Shown here: piece by piece, positions 18,709 to 29,097 of the stretch | Numbering within the stretch: position 1 is the first letter of the stretch | Layout: each line of letters opens with the position of its first letter | Assembly (NCBI GenBank): GCA_944384155.1 | Contig: CALWSG010000002.1 | Span: forward strand, 1-64,000 | Direction of reading: 5' to 3' | Source: an uncultured Lachnospiraceae bacterium | Lineage (GTDB): Bacteria > Bacillota > Clostridia > Lachnospirales > Lachnospiraceae | DNA length: 64,000 nt | Translations under genes and position numbers: made by a program | Notes under the pieces: generated by a model | Told to the model about the DNA's origin: nothing | Seen by the model: only the letters and a program-made list of their open reading frames with translations | Databases searched by the model: none

Positions 18709-21504
18709 ATGGATGAATTAAAAGGACTTACAATAGGGGAAGTAAAGGAAAGACAAAAGAAGGGACTTGTAAACGGCAATTTTTCAATAAAGACAAAGTC
18801 TGTATGGCAGATTATATTTACAAACGTATTTACGCTTTTCAATCTGATTAATCTGCTTTTGGCACTTTGTCTTTTTTTAGTGGATTCATATAAGAATATG
18901 ATGTTTTTGGGAGTTGTTGCGTGGAATATACTAATAGGCGTAGTACAGGAGATACGCTCTAAGAGGATTATAGATAAGCTGTCTTTACTTTCTGCACCTG
19001 ATGCAGTGGTAATAAGAGATGGAAAAGAGCAGAAAACTGATATAGAGAATATTGTCTTAGATGACATTATTATGTTAAAAAGCGGCAATCAGGTATGTGT
19101 GGACGGATGTATATTAAAGGGAGAGTGTGAGGTGAATGAAAGCCTGCTGACGGGAGAAAGTGAGCCGGTATATAAAAAGGCAGGCGATGAAGTGCTGTCG
19201 GGAAGTTATATCATATCCGGAAGTATTATTGCAAAGACTATCCATGTAGGCAGGGAAAATTATGTAAATAAGATTACAAGTCAGGCAAAGTACTTAAAAA
19301 GACCAAACTCGGAGATTTTAAAATCCATAAGATTTATAATAAGGGGTGTAAGTGCTATGCTTGTGCCTATAGGAGTACTGCTGCTTTTAAATCAGATAGA
19401 GGCTCAGGGCTTTAAGGATGCAGTTGTAGGGGCAGTGGCAGGAGTGCTTGGAATGATACCGTCAGGACTTGTTCTTCTGACAAGCGTAGTTTTGGCTGTT
19501 AGTGTTATAAGGCTTGGAATGAAAAATACACTTGTGCAGGAGCTTTATTGTATAGAAACTTTGGCAAGGGTAGATGTTTTATGCCTTGATAAGACAGGGA
19601 CAATCACAGAGGGGACAATGTCAGTGGAGGGAATAGAAAGCTTTGGGGATAATGATTTCAGGGGAGTAAGCCTTGAAACGGCAGTGTATGAGTTTACAAA
19701 AAATCTTCATGATGATAATCCTACATTTAATGCATTGTGGAAGTATTCGGAGGAGGAGCTTAAGCACCACGGAGTTACAGGGAAAGAACGCCGTAAAGTC
19801 TTTGACAATGTTATAGAGGAGATATGCTTTTCTTCAGATAAAAAATGGAGCCTTATTGAGTTTGAGCATCACGGTGTATTTGTGCTTGGTGCAATGGAGT
19901 TTATGTTTGATAAGCCTGATATAAAGCTTAAGGAAAAAGTAGAGAAATATGCCGGACAGGGATTAAGAGTATTAGTGTTTGCACACTCATACAGTCATTC
20001 GTCAAACAAGAACCTTCCACCTGACCTTAAGCCGGTTGGGATTATAGTACTTAGTGATACAATAAGAAAAGAGGCAAAAGAGACCTTTAAGTATTTTATT
20101 AATCAGGGTGTAAATATAAAGGTAATATCAGGAGACAATCCATGTACAGTGTCATATGTGGCAAAAAAGGCAGGAGTTTTAAATGCAGAAAAATATATAG
20201 ATGCAACACTTCTTGCCACAGAGGAGGATATAAAAAAGGCGGCAGAGGAGTACACTGTATTTGGAAGGGTTACTCCGAATCAAAAGCTTATGCTTATAAA
20301 AGCACTTAAAAGCCGGGGACATACTGTTGCCATGACGGGAGATGGCGTCAATGATGTTATGGCATTGAAGGAGGCTGACTGCAGCATTGCTATGCAGTCG
20401 GGAAGTGACGCTGCAAGGAATGTATCACAGCTTGTTCTTATGGATTCAGATTTTTCCGCAATGCCTGATATAGTGGCAGAGGGAAGAAGAACAATAAATA
20501 ATCTTCAAAGGTCAGCATCACTGTACCTTACAAAGACCATATATTCAACCATACTTGCAATTATGTTTGTTATACTTCCAACGGCATATCCTTTTATTCC
20601 TATACAAATGACATTTATCGGAAGTCTTGCAATAGGAATACCATCATTTATACTGGCAATGGAGCCTAATTTAAACAGGGTAAAGGGAAAATTCCTTGTA
20701 AATGTGTTAAAGCTTGCCATACCGGGAGCACTTCTTGTTGTTACCAACGTAACGGCAGTTGTTGTATTTGATTTTATTTTTGACTTCAGCAGGGAGGAAT
20801 TTTCCGCAATGTGTCTGTATGGTCTTGCAATAGCGGCATTGCTGCAGCTTATGAAATGCTGCAAGCCTTTTAATAAGCTGAGACATATTATGTGCATTGT
20901 GCTTATAGCCCTTTTTATATTTGGGACAACATTTTTTAAAGGGCTTTTAGATCTTGCGTCCATGAATTATATACAGGGAATATTTATAACGGCACTTATA
21001 TTTTCAAGCTGTGTATTGTATATTATATACAGCGTATTAGTGGGAAAAATCATGGGAAGTGTACCTAATATATATAAAATCCATCTTATGTATTCGGAAA
21101 AGGAAAGAATAGTCCTGGTGGAGGATGATGTTGAAAGAAAGGATTATTATGATGTTTCCGCACAGATGAAGGGCTTAAAGGTGCTGTCGGCAGATGAGGT
21201 GGCATATATAAAAAAGGCAGATGAAGGAGGTAATATAAGAGTGGAAACAGCAGGAAGGCTTCCTGATATGTCAGTGCTTGCAGGGGCAGCGAGATATTAT
21301 GTAAAGAAGAAAAAGCTTAAGGGAGAAAATATTAGGGTAGATGTGGAAACGGACTATTTTAACAAGCCTGTTGCAACATATGTTACATTAAAGGAGCATA
21401 CTGTTAAAATAAATCAGAAGGATTTTGAAGAAATAGGCTGCGGGAACGAGGCTGACAATGTAAAAAAAATACGGTATTTAAAGAAGCTCAGACTGACATT
21501 TTAA
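18709..21504 (+). CDS. Cation-transporting P-type ATPase, CtpE-like, with C-terminal extension
   Basis: Membrane ion pump. Actuator motif LTGES is near residue 147, the phosphorylated Asp in DKTGTIT near 294, and the hinge MTGDGVND near 544. A GMIPSGLVLLTS segment replaces the PEGL of better-known members. Overall order resembles the CtpE group, linked to calcium in mycobacteria; the ion here is unknown. After the last helix, about 150 residues (from ~780) form a soluble tail that I cannot assign and that the paralogue at 41797 lacks. The start has AGGG 8 nt upstream. Confidence 0.92.
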   Translation: MDELKGLTIGEVKERQKKGLVNGNFSIKTKSVWQIIFTNVFTLFNLINLLLALCLFLVDSYKNMMFLGVVAWNILIGVVQEIRSKRIIDKLSLLSAPDAVVIRDGKEQKTDIENIVLDDIIMLKSGNQVCVDGCILKGECEVNESLLTGESEPVYKKAGDEVLSGSYIISGSIIAKTIHVGRENYVNKITSQAKYLKRPNSEILKSIRFIIRGVSAMLVPIGVLLLLNQIEAQGFKDAVVGAVAGVLGMIPSGLVLLTSVVLAVSVIRLGMKNTLVQELYCIETLARVDVLCLDKTGTITEGTMSVEGIESFGDNDFRGVSLETAVYEFTKNLHDDNPTFNALWKYSEEELKHHGVTGKERRKVFDNVIEEICFSSDKKWSLIEFEHHGVFVLGAMEFMFDKPDIKLKEKVEKYAGQGLRVLVFAHSYSHSSNKNLPPDLKPVGIIVLSDTIRKEAKETFKYFINQGVNIKVISGDNPCTVSYVAKKAGVLNAEKYIDATLLATEEDIKKAAEEYTVFGRVTPNQKLMLIKALKSRGHTVAMTGDGVNDVMALKEADCSIAMQSGSDAARNVSQLVLMDSDFSAMPDIVAEGRRTINNLQRSASLYLTKTIYSTILAIMFVILPTAYPFIPIQMTFIGSLAIGIPSFILAMEPNLNRVKGKFLVNVLKLAIPGALLVVTNVTAVVVFDFIFDFSREEFSAMCLYGLAIAALLQLMKCCKPFNKLRHIMCIVLIALFIFGTTFFKGLLDLASMNYIQGIFITALIFSSCVLYIIYSVLVGKIMGSVPNIYKIHLMYSEKERIVLVEDDVERKDYYDVSAQMKGLKVLSADEVAYIKKADEGGNIRVETAGRLPDMSVLAGAARYYVKKKKLKGENIRVDVETDYFNKPVATYVTLKEHTVKINQKDFEEIGCGNEADNVKKIRYLKKLRLTF

Positions 21505-21551
21505 ATGGCTTATTCCTGCAATAAGGCAACGTTATGAAGCCCATTTGACAC

Positions 21552-21580
21552 TTGAAATGAAAGGGTGTACGTGATATACT
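21552..21580 (+). promoter_or_regulatory. Promoter for icd
   Basis: TTGAAA (21552-21557), 17 bp, TATACT (21575-21580). A TTGACA at 21545 is closer to consensus but sits 24 bp from the -10. Confidence 0.65.
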
Positions 21581-21615
21581 TTTTGTTGAATAAACGGAAT
21601 GGAGGATATAAATTA

Positions 21616-22821
21616 ATGGAAAAGATAAAAATGACTACCCCGTTAGTTGAGATGGACGGAGATGAGATGACAAGAATTTTATGGAAGTGGATTAAGGACG
21701 AGCTTATCTTACCATTTGTAGATTTGAAAACAGAGTATTATGATTTGGGACTTGAGTATAGGAACCGGACAGATGATAAAGTGACAGTTGAATCGGCAGA
21801 GGCTACAAAAAAGTACGGAGTGGCAGTTAAGTGTGCAACAATAACTCCTAATGCTGCCAGAATGACAGAGTATGACTTAAAGGAAATGTGGAAAAGTCCA
21901 AATGGAACCATAAGAGCTATTCTTGACGGAACTGTATTCAGGGCTCCTATAATTGTAAAGGGAATAGAACCATATGTAAAGAATTGGAAGAAGCCTATTA
22001 CAATAGCAAGACATGCTTATGGTGATGTATATAAGGCAGCAGAGATGAAAATACCGGGGGCTGGAAAGGCAGAGCTTGTGTTTACCGGGGAGGACGGAAC
22101 AGAGACAAGAGAGCTTATACATGAATTTAAGGGTGCAGGTGTTCTTCAGGGACAGCATAACCTTGAAAGCTCAATCAAAAGCTTTGCAAGAAGCTGTTTT
22201 AACTTTGCACTTGACACAAAGCAGGATTTATGGTTTGCAACAAAGGATACAATCTCAAAGAAATATGACCATACCTTTAAGGATATTTTTAAGGAAATAT
22301 ACGATAAGGAATATGATGAGAAGTTTAAGGCAGCAGGAATTGAATATTTCTACACTCTTATAGATGATGCGGTTGCAAGAGTTATCCGTTCTGAGGGCGG
22401 ATATATCTGGGCATGTAAGAATTATGACGGCGACGTTATGAGTGATATGGTAGCTACAGCATTCGGCTCACTTTCAATGATGACATCAGTGCTTGTGTCA
22501 CCTGAGGGCAATTACGAGTATGAGGCTGCCCACGGAACTGTTCAGAGACATTACTATAAGCATTTAAAGGGAGAGAAAACATCTACAAACCCTATTGCAA
22601 CAATATTTGCATGGACAGGTGCTTTGAGAAAAAGAGGAGAGCTTGACGGAATAAAGGAGTTATGTGAGTTTGCAGATAAGCTTGAAGCAGCATGCATTAA
22701 GACAATAGAGGACGGCAGGATGACAAATGACCTTGCAATTATTACAACAGCACAAAATCCGACCGTGTTAAACAGTGAGGATTTTATAAAGGCAATAAGA
22801 AATACATATGAATCAATGTAA
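21616..22821 (+). CDS. icd: NADP-dependent isocitrate dehydrogenase (eukaryotic-type)
   Basis: Oxidative decarboxylation of isocitrate to 2-oxoglutarate. The sequence follows the roughly 400-residue subfamily shared with eukaryotic cytosolic enzymes: [11 protein letters not shown] at the start, [31 protein letters not shown] and the C-terminal [29 protein letters not shown] 21616 with GGAGG at 21601-21605 is preferred over the upstream frame opening at 21565, giving 401 aa. Likely supplies 2-oxoglutarate and NADPH in a partial TCA cycle. Its end overlaps the longest reading of the next gene. Confidence 0.96.
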   Translation: MEKIKMTTPLVEMDGDEMTRILWKWIKDELILPFVDLKTEYYDLGLEYRNRTDDKVTVESAEATKKYGVAVKCATITPNAARMTEYDLKEMWKSPNGTIRAILDGTVFRAPIIVKGIEPYVKNWKKPITIARHAYGDVYKAAEMKIPGAGKAELVFTGEDGTETRELIHEFKGAGVLQGQHNLESSIKSFARSCFNFALDTKQDLWFATKDTISKKYDHTFKDIFKEIYDKEYDEKFKAAGIEYFYTLIDDAVARVIRSEGGYIWACKNYDGDVMSDMVATAFGSLSMMTSVLVSPEGNYEYEAAHGTVQRHYYKHLKGEKTSTNPIATIFAWTGALRKRGELDGIKELCEFADKLEAACIKTIEDGRMTNDLAIITTAQNPTVLNSEDFIKAIRNTYESM

Positions 22822-22876
22822 CACCCGGCAGAAATTTGTCAGTAAAGAAGCATCGTCAGAAAGGTATGGGAAATTT

Positions 22877-23407
22877 ATGTCAGATTTAAAAGAGACCAAG
22901 TCAGCTTATACGGACAGAAAAAAACCAAAGCCACAGGAAATATACAGACATTTTAAAGATGAAAATAAGCTGTATCAGATAATAACCACAGCGCAGAATA
23001 GGGAAACTGGAGAAGATATGGTTATTTATCAGTCTATGTACGGTGATTTTAAAATATATGCAAGTCCTCTTTTAAGATTTCTTAGTGAGACGGATGCAGT
23101 GAAAGGCGACAATATACCGGAGGAACCTGTGTTTGAAAAGACAGGGCAGGAAGTCAGCATACAGGAGGTTTCCGCAGAAAGTGAGAACACTGCCGGGGAA
23201 GAGCTTCTCAGATTTCTTGATGCAGATACATATGAGGAAAAACGTAATCTTCTTATTCACATGAGATCGGGGATGACGGACAGGCTTATAGACGATATAG
23301 CGGCATCTATGGATGTGACTGTGGAAGCGGGTGACATAGATGAAAGGTTTGCAAGTCTTTTAAAGTGCGTGGAGACATTGAGCCGGTATGAAGTTACAAG
23401 ATTATAA
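22877..23407 (+). CDS. DUF1653-domain protein
   Basis: About 176 aa from ATG 22877; the frame opens at 22808, overlapping icd by 14 nt, and the start is uncertain (AAAGG lies 12 nt upstream of 22877). The segment YRHFKDENKLYQII through YGDFKIYASPLLRFLSE matches DUF1653, a small domain of unknown function often found alone. The C-terminal ~90 residues are acidic and helical, ending in a segment on residue clusters EEKRNLLIHMRSGMTDRL. No membrane segment or signal is seen. Function not known. It may be cotranscribed with icd. Confidence 0.75.
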   Translation: MSDLKETKSAYTDRKKPKPQEIYRHFKDENKLYQIITTAQNRETGEDMVIYQSMYGDFKIYASPLLRFLSETDAVKGDNIPEEPVFEKTGQEVSIQEVSAESENTAGEELLRFLDADTYEEKRNLLIHMRSGMTDRLIDDIAASMDVTVEAGDIDERFASLLKCVETLSRYEVTRL

Positions 23408-23542
23408 AAAAGATTATAAGGTTTACTAATATTTTATTAAAACATGCCGAAATATAATGTAAAGCAGGTTTTTGGAAGATATATGCCTACAAGACCGGGT
23501 TAAATATAAATGTTTGATAAAATATAGGATTGGAGATATCAT

Positions 23543-26500
23543 ATGGAAAAGATAATGGGACATCTTAAAAGGTACTGGAAACAGATAGCGGGAATAGGGA
23601 TTTTTGCAGTGGCTTCGGTTGTAGCCTTTACGGTAGGTTTTGCCGCGCAGGTTACTGTAAGCATGTATAGTATGGCAACAGATCCGGTTACGGTGTCTGA
23701 ATGGACGCAGGGACATGAAGAAATGTGGCATGCAGATATAACAGGAGTAGACAGTCCTGACGTTCAGTATATTAAATGGACATCCTCCGACTCTAATGTT
23801 GTTATGATAACAAACAACAGCAATCCTGATACATGTACCCTTAGGGCAATGGGAGCAGGAACTGCAACGATATCTGTGGACTATGATGACGGAGCAGGAA
23901 ATGTAGGACATTATGAGCTTAAGTTTACGGTAAAGCTGGAGATTACAAATACTAATATTCCTGAGGGCTTCCATTATTTCAGCGGTACAGATGATACATT
24001 TACCATAAATACTAATTTTGCATCCAATGCACAAAGCCTTCAGTGGGAATCAGATAATGAGGAAGTGGCAACGGTAGTAAGTGACGGTGCAAGACAGGCT
24101 ATAGTGACGGCAGGCTCTAAGGGCGGTTCGGCATTGATAACAGGAACAACACCTCAGAAGGATCAGAAGGTTACACTGCTTGTTATAAGAAAAACGGAAT
24201 TTAACCAGCCTGATGAAATTATACAGATAGGTCCAAATGATTACTACAATGTATTTACTGATGAAGAGACGGGAATGGCATCAACAAATGCCTACAGTAT
24301 AGATGATGTATGTATAGTAAGTGAGGACGATAATTATATTTTATCTGACGGAACAGGCTACATAAAGGGTGTAAATGCCGGAATAAAGAGCGTGTTTATA
24401 TATCCTAACATAGATTACTCATCATCACCAACATATGCCAATGCTACACCGGCACAGCTTGCAGGAGCTTTCGGAGATTCAAAATCTGTAAGAATCAGTT
24501 TTGGTATTTCAAATGGAGACCTTACTGCGGCAGTGGGGGATACGGTGAATTTAAGGGTAAATACTACGGAAGAAGATGCAAGAGGTGTAAACTGGACGTC
24601 TGACAATACAAATGTGGCAACGGTTGACAGTCAGGGAAAGGTTACAATGGTAGGCAGCGGTGTAGCAAAGATTAAGGCTACCCTTTACAGTGAATCACTT
24701 TTCCCGGGAGAGAGAAACCATGAGGATACAATTACAATAACAGTAGTTGATACATTTGCCCTTGACTCGGCATCAAAGATTATTAATGCAGGTGATACCT
24801 TTGAATTGACAGCTCTTGTTACTGACAATGAGGCAAAGGTATCATGGATGTCATCTGACGAAAGCATAGTATCCTTTACTGAGTCAGAGGATAACAGCTT
24901 TAAAGTAACTGTTCAGGGAAATAAGAAGGGTGTTGCTACCATAACTGCGGTGCAGGAGGTAAATGGTGTTTTGAAGTATGCATACTGTGAGGTAAATGTA
25001 AATGAGCCTGTGCAGAATGTAACATTGTATCCTACAGAACTTAACATAACTCAGGGAGATTTGTATCCTCTTGTTCTTACTTTTGAGCCTGACAGACCTG
25101 ACAATATGGAGGTTAAATGGGTATCCTCAGATGAGTCTGTGGCAACTGTATCCGATACAGGTGTTGTGACAGGTGTAGGAGGAGGAGATGCAGTTATCTC
25201 TGTTATTACAATGGACGGGGTAAAGGTGGCATCATGTGATGTACACGTAAGAGTGCCTGTAACGGGTATTACTTTATCCATGACATATGTTGAAACAAAT
25301 CTTTCAGCAAAAAATTATCAGTTGTCATATACCATCTTTCCTGAGGGAGACGGTGTTGACAGAACCGTAGTGTGGAGTTCATCAAACGAGCAGGTGCTTA
25401 CAGTTGACCAAAACGGCTTTGTTACATTTGTAAGTCCTGGAAAGGCAACTGTAATCTGTCAGACAAATGATATAGGAACAGATGGAAATAACCTTATAGC
25501 AACGTGCGAATTCTTTATATATGAGCCTGTTACGTCGGTAAGCATTGATTTTACAGATGTAACTATGAGAATAGGAGAAAAGTTCAGGCTGACGGCAGAG
25601 GTGCTTCCTACAAATGCTACTGATAAGTCTGTAACCTGGATTTCATCAAACACATCAGTTGTAACGGTAGATGAAAACGGTATGCTTACTGCGGTTGGAA
25701 GCGGAAGTGCTGCCGTATTGGTTCAGTCAAATGACAGCGGAGTTACGGCAATGTGTAACGTAAGCGTTTATCAGCCGGTAGAAACTGTCACAATAAGTCA
25801 TACGGAAATGACTGTGAGAAAGGGAACAGTATTTTGGTTGTATGCAGAGGCAGGACCTGAAAATGCAGTAAATAAAACTATACTTTGGACAACAAGTGAT
25901 CCTACCATTGCTACTGTGGATGAGACAGGTATGGTAACAACGCTTATGCCGGGAGAATGTACAATAACGGCAACAAGCCAGGATACAGGAGTATACGCAA
26001 CGTGCAAGGTTACAGTGACGGAGCCTGTAACGGGAATAACCCTTAATTTCACAGAGGCTTCCATATATGCAGGGGATAGGATAGTAATTATACCTTCCGT
26101 AACACCTATAGATGCAGATAATAAGGCGGTTACATATCTTTCAAGTGACCCTGAGATAGCATCTGTAGATGAAAACGGTATAGTTACAGGTCTTAAGGGT
26201 GGAAGCTGTGTAATACTTGTTACTACCGTGGAGAGAGGACTTGTGGCAAGCTGTAAGATTACGGTATATGAGTTTGTAACCTCCGTGACAATCAATGAGA
26301 AGGATGTTAAATATATAAATAACGGTGCATCGAAGGCATTTACTGTGACTGTAACTCCTGATTCAGCATCAAACAGAGGAGTTATATGGTCATCAAGCAA
26401 TACAAATGTAATGAGAGTGTCACAGAAGGGTGTTGTGACAGCAGTGGGAGTAGGAACTGCCACTATAACAGCTACGGCAGCAGACGGAAGCGGTATTTTT

Positions 26501-27247
26501 GATACTGTGGTTCTCACATCAATAATACCTGTAAGTACCATACAGGTGTCTCCGTCATACGTAACTGTCATAGAAGGTCAGTCGGCACAGGTTACAGCAA
26601 CGGTACAGCCGGGAAATGCTTCAATAAAGGATATCGACTGGTCATCATCAGACACCAGTGTTGCAGTTGTAGATTATAACGGAGAAATAACAGGTGTATC
26701 GGCGGGAATATGTTATGTATATGCCAAGTCAACCGATGGAAATGAAATAGTAGGAACCGTAAAGGTAACAGTTAAAAGAGCGGTGCCGGCAACATCAATA
26801 GTTATAAATTCCAAAGAGGTTACCATGTTCCCGGGTCAGACAAGAGCTTTGTCAGTAAGGCTTAAGCCTTCCAATTCAACTGACAATGCACAGTGGGTAT
26901 CCTCAGATACTTCTGTAGCTACCGTATCGTCAACAGGTGTGGTTACTGCAAGGGGACAGGGAAATGCAGTTATATATTGTATTGCGGATTCAGGTGTGGA
27001 GTCTGAGTGTATAGTAAATGTACTGGCACTGAATTCGTCAAGCATAACCCTAGAGCAGTATGATAATTATCAGCTTGATGTGTTTGGCTCAACAGATACC
27101 ATAGTGTGGTATACAAACAATAACAGGGTGGCAACTGTTGATGCAAACGGAAAGGTTATTGCAAGAGGTGTGGGAACTACAACAATAACGGCAAGAGTAA
27201 ACGGAAAGCTGCTTTATTGCAGAGTAACGGTTACAAGGTTAAAATAG
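23543..27247 (+). CDS. Large secreted or membrane-anchored protein with about 13 bacterial Ig-like (Big_2) repeats
   Basis: 1234 aa. A basic start and one hydrophobic helix (about residues 15-37) look like a signal peptide or uncleaved anchor. The rest is repeats with the Big_2 core WxSSDxxVATVDxxGxVT and a following GxGxAxIT. They start near residues 78, 166, 349, 432, 523, 609, 697, 780, 862, 946, 1031, 1116 and 1187, about 85 apart after the third. No LPXTG motif, SLH domain or catalytic domain is seen, so wall attachment is unexplained. Big_2 domains occur in adhesins and polysaccharide-associated surface proteins; the ligand is unknown. The repeats are diverged at DNA level. A terminator follows. 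Confidence 0.9.
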   Translation: MEKIMGHLKRYWKQIAGIGIFAVASVVAFTVGFAAQVTVSMYSMATDPVTVSEWTQGHEEMWHADITGVDSPDVQYIKWTSSDSNVVMITNNSNPDTCTLRAMGAGTATISVDYDDGAGNVGHYELKFTVKLEITNTNIPEGFHYFSGTDDTFTINTNFASNAQSLQWESDNEEVATVVSDGARQAIVTAGSKGGSALITGTTPQKDQKVTLLVIRKTEFNQPDEIIQIGPNDYYNVFTDEETGMASTNAYSIDDVCIVSEDDNYILSDGTGYIKGVNAGIKSVFIYPNIDYSSSPTYANATPAQLAGAFGDSKSVRISFGISNGDLTAAVGDTVNLRVNTTEEDARGVNWTSDNTNVATVDSQGKVTMVGSGVAKIKATLYSESLFPGERNHEDTITITVVDTFALDSASKIINAGDTFELTALVTDNEAKVSWMSSDESIVSFTESEDNSFKVTVQGNKKGVATITAVQEVNGVLKYAYCEVNVNEPVQNVTLYPTELNITQGDLYPLVLTFEPDRPDNMEVKWVSSDESVATVSDTGVVTGVGGGDAVISVITMDGVKVASCDVHVRVPVTGITLSMTYVETNLSAKNYQLSYTIFPEGDGVDRTVVWSSSNEQVLTVDQNGFVTFVSPGKATVICQTNDIGTDGNNLIATCEFFIYEPVTSVSIDFTDVTMRIGEKFRLTAEVLPTNATDKSVTWISSNTSVVTVDENGMLTAVGSGSAAVLVQSNDSGVTAMCNVSVYQPVETVTISHTEMTVRKGTVFWLYAEAGPENAVNKTILWTTSDPTIATVDETGMVTTLMPGECTITATSQDTGVYATCKVTVTEPVTGITLNFTEASIYAGDRIVIIPSVTPIDADNKAVTYLSSDPEIASVDENGIVTGLKGGSCVILVTTVERGLVASCKITVYEFVTSVTINEKDVKYINNGASKAFTVTVTPDSASNRGVIWSSSNTNVMRVSQKGVVTAVGVGTATITATAADGSGIFDTVVLTSIIPVSTIQVSPSYVTVIEGQSAQVTATVQPGNASIKDIDWSSSDTSVAVVDYNGEITGVSAGICYVYAKSTDGNEIVGTVKVTVKRAVPATSIVINSKEVTMFPGQTRALSVRLKPSNSTDNAQWVSSDTSVATVSSTGVVTARGQGNAVIYCIADSGVESECIVNVLALNSSSITLEQYDNYQLDVFGSTDTIVWYTNNNRVATVDANGKVIARGVGTTTITARVNGKLLYCRVTVTRLK

Positions 27248-27262
27248 AAAATGTAATATATA

Positions 27263-27304
27263 TGGCGGATATTATAAAATATTTAATATCCGTCATATTT
27301 TTTG
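27263..27304 (+). terminator. Terminator after the Big_2 protein gene
   Basis: TGGCGGATATT (27263-27273) pairs with AATATCCGTCA (27285-27295), one G-U pair, followed by a T-run to 27303. Confidence 0.85.
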
Positions 27305-27317
27305 CCTTATATTTATG

Positions 27318-27347
27318 TTGCACCTTATTGATGATTTATGCTATACT
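27318..27347 (+). promoter_or_regulatory. Promoter for the zinc-ribbon/CHB_HEX protein gene
   Basis: TTGCAC (27318-27323), 18 bp, TATACT (27342-27347), between the preceding terminator and the GTG at 27395. Confidence 0.65.
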
Positions 27348-27394
27348 AAATTCGTGTGAGTTAAAAGCAAACAAAATGATAAGGAGTAAATAAA

Positions 27395-29023
27395 GTGAAG
27401 TGCAATAAATGTGGAGAAGAATGTAAGGAGAATCAGGCATTTTGCCTAAAGTGCGGAAATCCCATACAGGTAGTACCGGACTTTAATTTAATAGAGGCAG
27501 AGCTTGCAAGCAATATCGGAGAGCTGATGGATGAGATAGACCATGAGGAGAAGCCGGGTGAGGATATTGATGACATAGACATAAAAGAAGTACAGATAAA
27601 TGATATGGAACTTAAACTCGTAGACATATCAAGACATTCTCAGGATAATGGTGCAGACGGAAGGACAAAAATTATAGGTGATATCAGCCATATGATAAGG
27701 GATGAAATTCCGGAGGAGCAGGAAATATCAGGTCAGTCTTCGGACAGTATTGACCGGGAGTCACAAAATGATAATAAAAAGCCTATAAAAAACAGTAAAA
27801 AGAAAATAGCAATTATATCCGCAGTTGTAGTTTTAGTACTTGCACTGGCTGTAGGTATTTTTATTATAGTTGCAAAATCTGTGGAAAGAACGGCGACTTC
27901 ATACGAGGAATATTATAACATGGCGGCCGGTGCATATGAGAAGCTTAATACAGATAGTGCGTTGGAAAATGCAGAGCTGGCACTTAGCAAGGCTTCAAAT
28001 AACAGTGAAAAGCTTAAGGCCAGAGAGCTTATATATAATATTCACGTATTGTCGGGAGAAAAAGGACAAGATTACTGTGACAATCTTGAAGGTATAATAG
28101 AGCTTGGTACCCAAAATGCAGAATACTACAGTGCATTAGCAAAGTATTATGATGAAAACGAAAAGTATACAAATCTTACAGAACTTATAAGAGGTGTGGA
28201 TGATGAAATTATTTTATCATCATTGGAAGAATATATAGTTAAGGAGCCGTCGGCGGATTTTCAGTCAGGAGATTATACTTCATATATGGCAGTTACACTA
28301 ACGGCAGATGAGGGATATACAATATATTATACAACAGACAGCAGAAACCCTTCAAATTATGGAGAGAAATATTCGGAGCCTATACAGATAACAAAAGAGG
28401 GGGAAAGCATTATCAAGGCAATAGCCGTAAATGAAAAAGGTGTTGAAAGTAAAATAGTGACGTTTACTTATAATATTACACTTTCAGGCTCAAACGCACC
28501 TGTAATTACACCTTCAGGAGGTGCGTACAGCGAGTATACCAAGATAAAGGTAGAGGTGCCGGAGGGAGGAAAGGCATATTATACATGGGATGGAACTGAC
28601 CCTACGGAGCAGTCGCAGGAATACACACAAGAGATTGATATGAAAAGGGGCATAAATATCTTAAAGGTAATTGTTATAGATAAGTATGGAATAGCAAGTG
28701 ATATTGCACAGCAGTCATATAATCTTCAGATACCGAGGGTACTTTCTTTAAATGATGCGGTAAAGCTTATTGAAGAAGAAGCGGGAAAATCTTTAGAGGA
28801 GGGTGATAGTGTGTCAGTATCATATGATAACACGGTGGTAATAGATAATGATGAATATTATATTATTTATGCAGCAGTCAGTGACAGTGAAGGAAATGAA
28901 AAGTCGATGACAATATATGCCGTCAATACATATGATAAGAGTATTAAAAAAGCTATTGATGAAAACGGACAGTATGTTATAGATGGTGTAGAAGGGGAAA
29001 CAGCAGAAGCAGGCAGCAATTAA
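27395..29023 (+). CDS. Zinc-ribbon membrane protein with tandem chitobiase C-terminal-like domains
   Basis: 542 aa from a GTG with AAGGAG upstream. A cytoplasmic CxxC...CxxC zinc ribbon occupies residues 2-23, then an acidic linker and one transmembrane helix (about 134-158). Outside the membrane a helical, TPR-like stretch (165-260) precedes two beta-rich repeats carrying YTTDSRNPS and YTWDGTDPT (near 310 and 395), typical of the CHB_HEX_C_1 module. The last 80 residues are a separate small domain. No enzyme site is evident, so it may sense or bind something at the surface. Function unknown. Confidence 0.8.
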   Translation: MKCNKCGEECKENQAFCLKCGNPIQVVPDFNLIEAELASNIGELMDEIDHEEKPGEDIDDIDIKEVQINDMELKLVDISRHSQDNGADGRTKIIGDISHMIRDEIPEEQEISGQSSDSIDRESQNDNKKPIKNSKKKIAIISAVVVLVLALAVGIFIIVAKSVERTATSYEEYYNMAAGAYEKLNTDSALENAELALSKASNNSEKLKARELIYNIHVLSGEKGQDYCDNLEGIIELGTQNAEYYSALAKYYDENEKYTNLTELIRGVDDEIILSSLEEYIVKEPSADFQSGDYTSYMAVTLTADEGYTIYYTTDSRNPSNYGEKYSEPIQITKEGESIIKAIAVNEKGVESKIVTFTYNITLSGSNAPVITPSGGAYSEYTKIKVEVPEGGKAYYTWDGTDPTEQSQEYTQEIDMKRGINILKVIVIDKYGIASDIAQQSYNLQIPRVLSLNDAVKLIEEEAGKSLEEGDSVSVSYDNTVVIDNDEYYIIYAAVSDSEGNEKSMTIYAVNTYDKSIKKAIDENGQYVIDGVEGETAEAGSN

Positions 29024-29036
29024 GGCCTATGTATGT

Positions 29037-29079
29037 AATAAAGGCATATGGAAAGTAATATTTTCCATATGCCTTTATT
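29037..29079. terminator. Bidirectional terminator between convergent genes
   Basis: AATAAAGGCATATGGAAA (29037-29054) pairs with TTTCCATATGCCTTTATT (29062-29079) across a short AT loop. A/T-rich flanks on both sides suit termination from both the 27395 gene and the minus-strand 29098 gene. Confidence 0.88.
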
Positions 29080-29097
29080 GTATTTTGAGGAAGAATA

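Noticed and set aside
25798..26571. 257-aa minus-strand reading frame inside the Big_2 gene
   Set aside because: Antisense shadow produced by the repeated codon pattern of the Ig-like repeats; other similar frames occur through the same gene.
23543..27247. Possible DNA-level tandem repeat array
   Set aside because: The 85-residue repeats are conserved as protein motifs but diverged as DNA, so this is domain duplication and not a recent repeat array.
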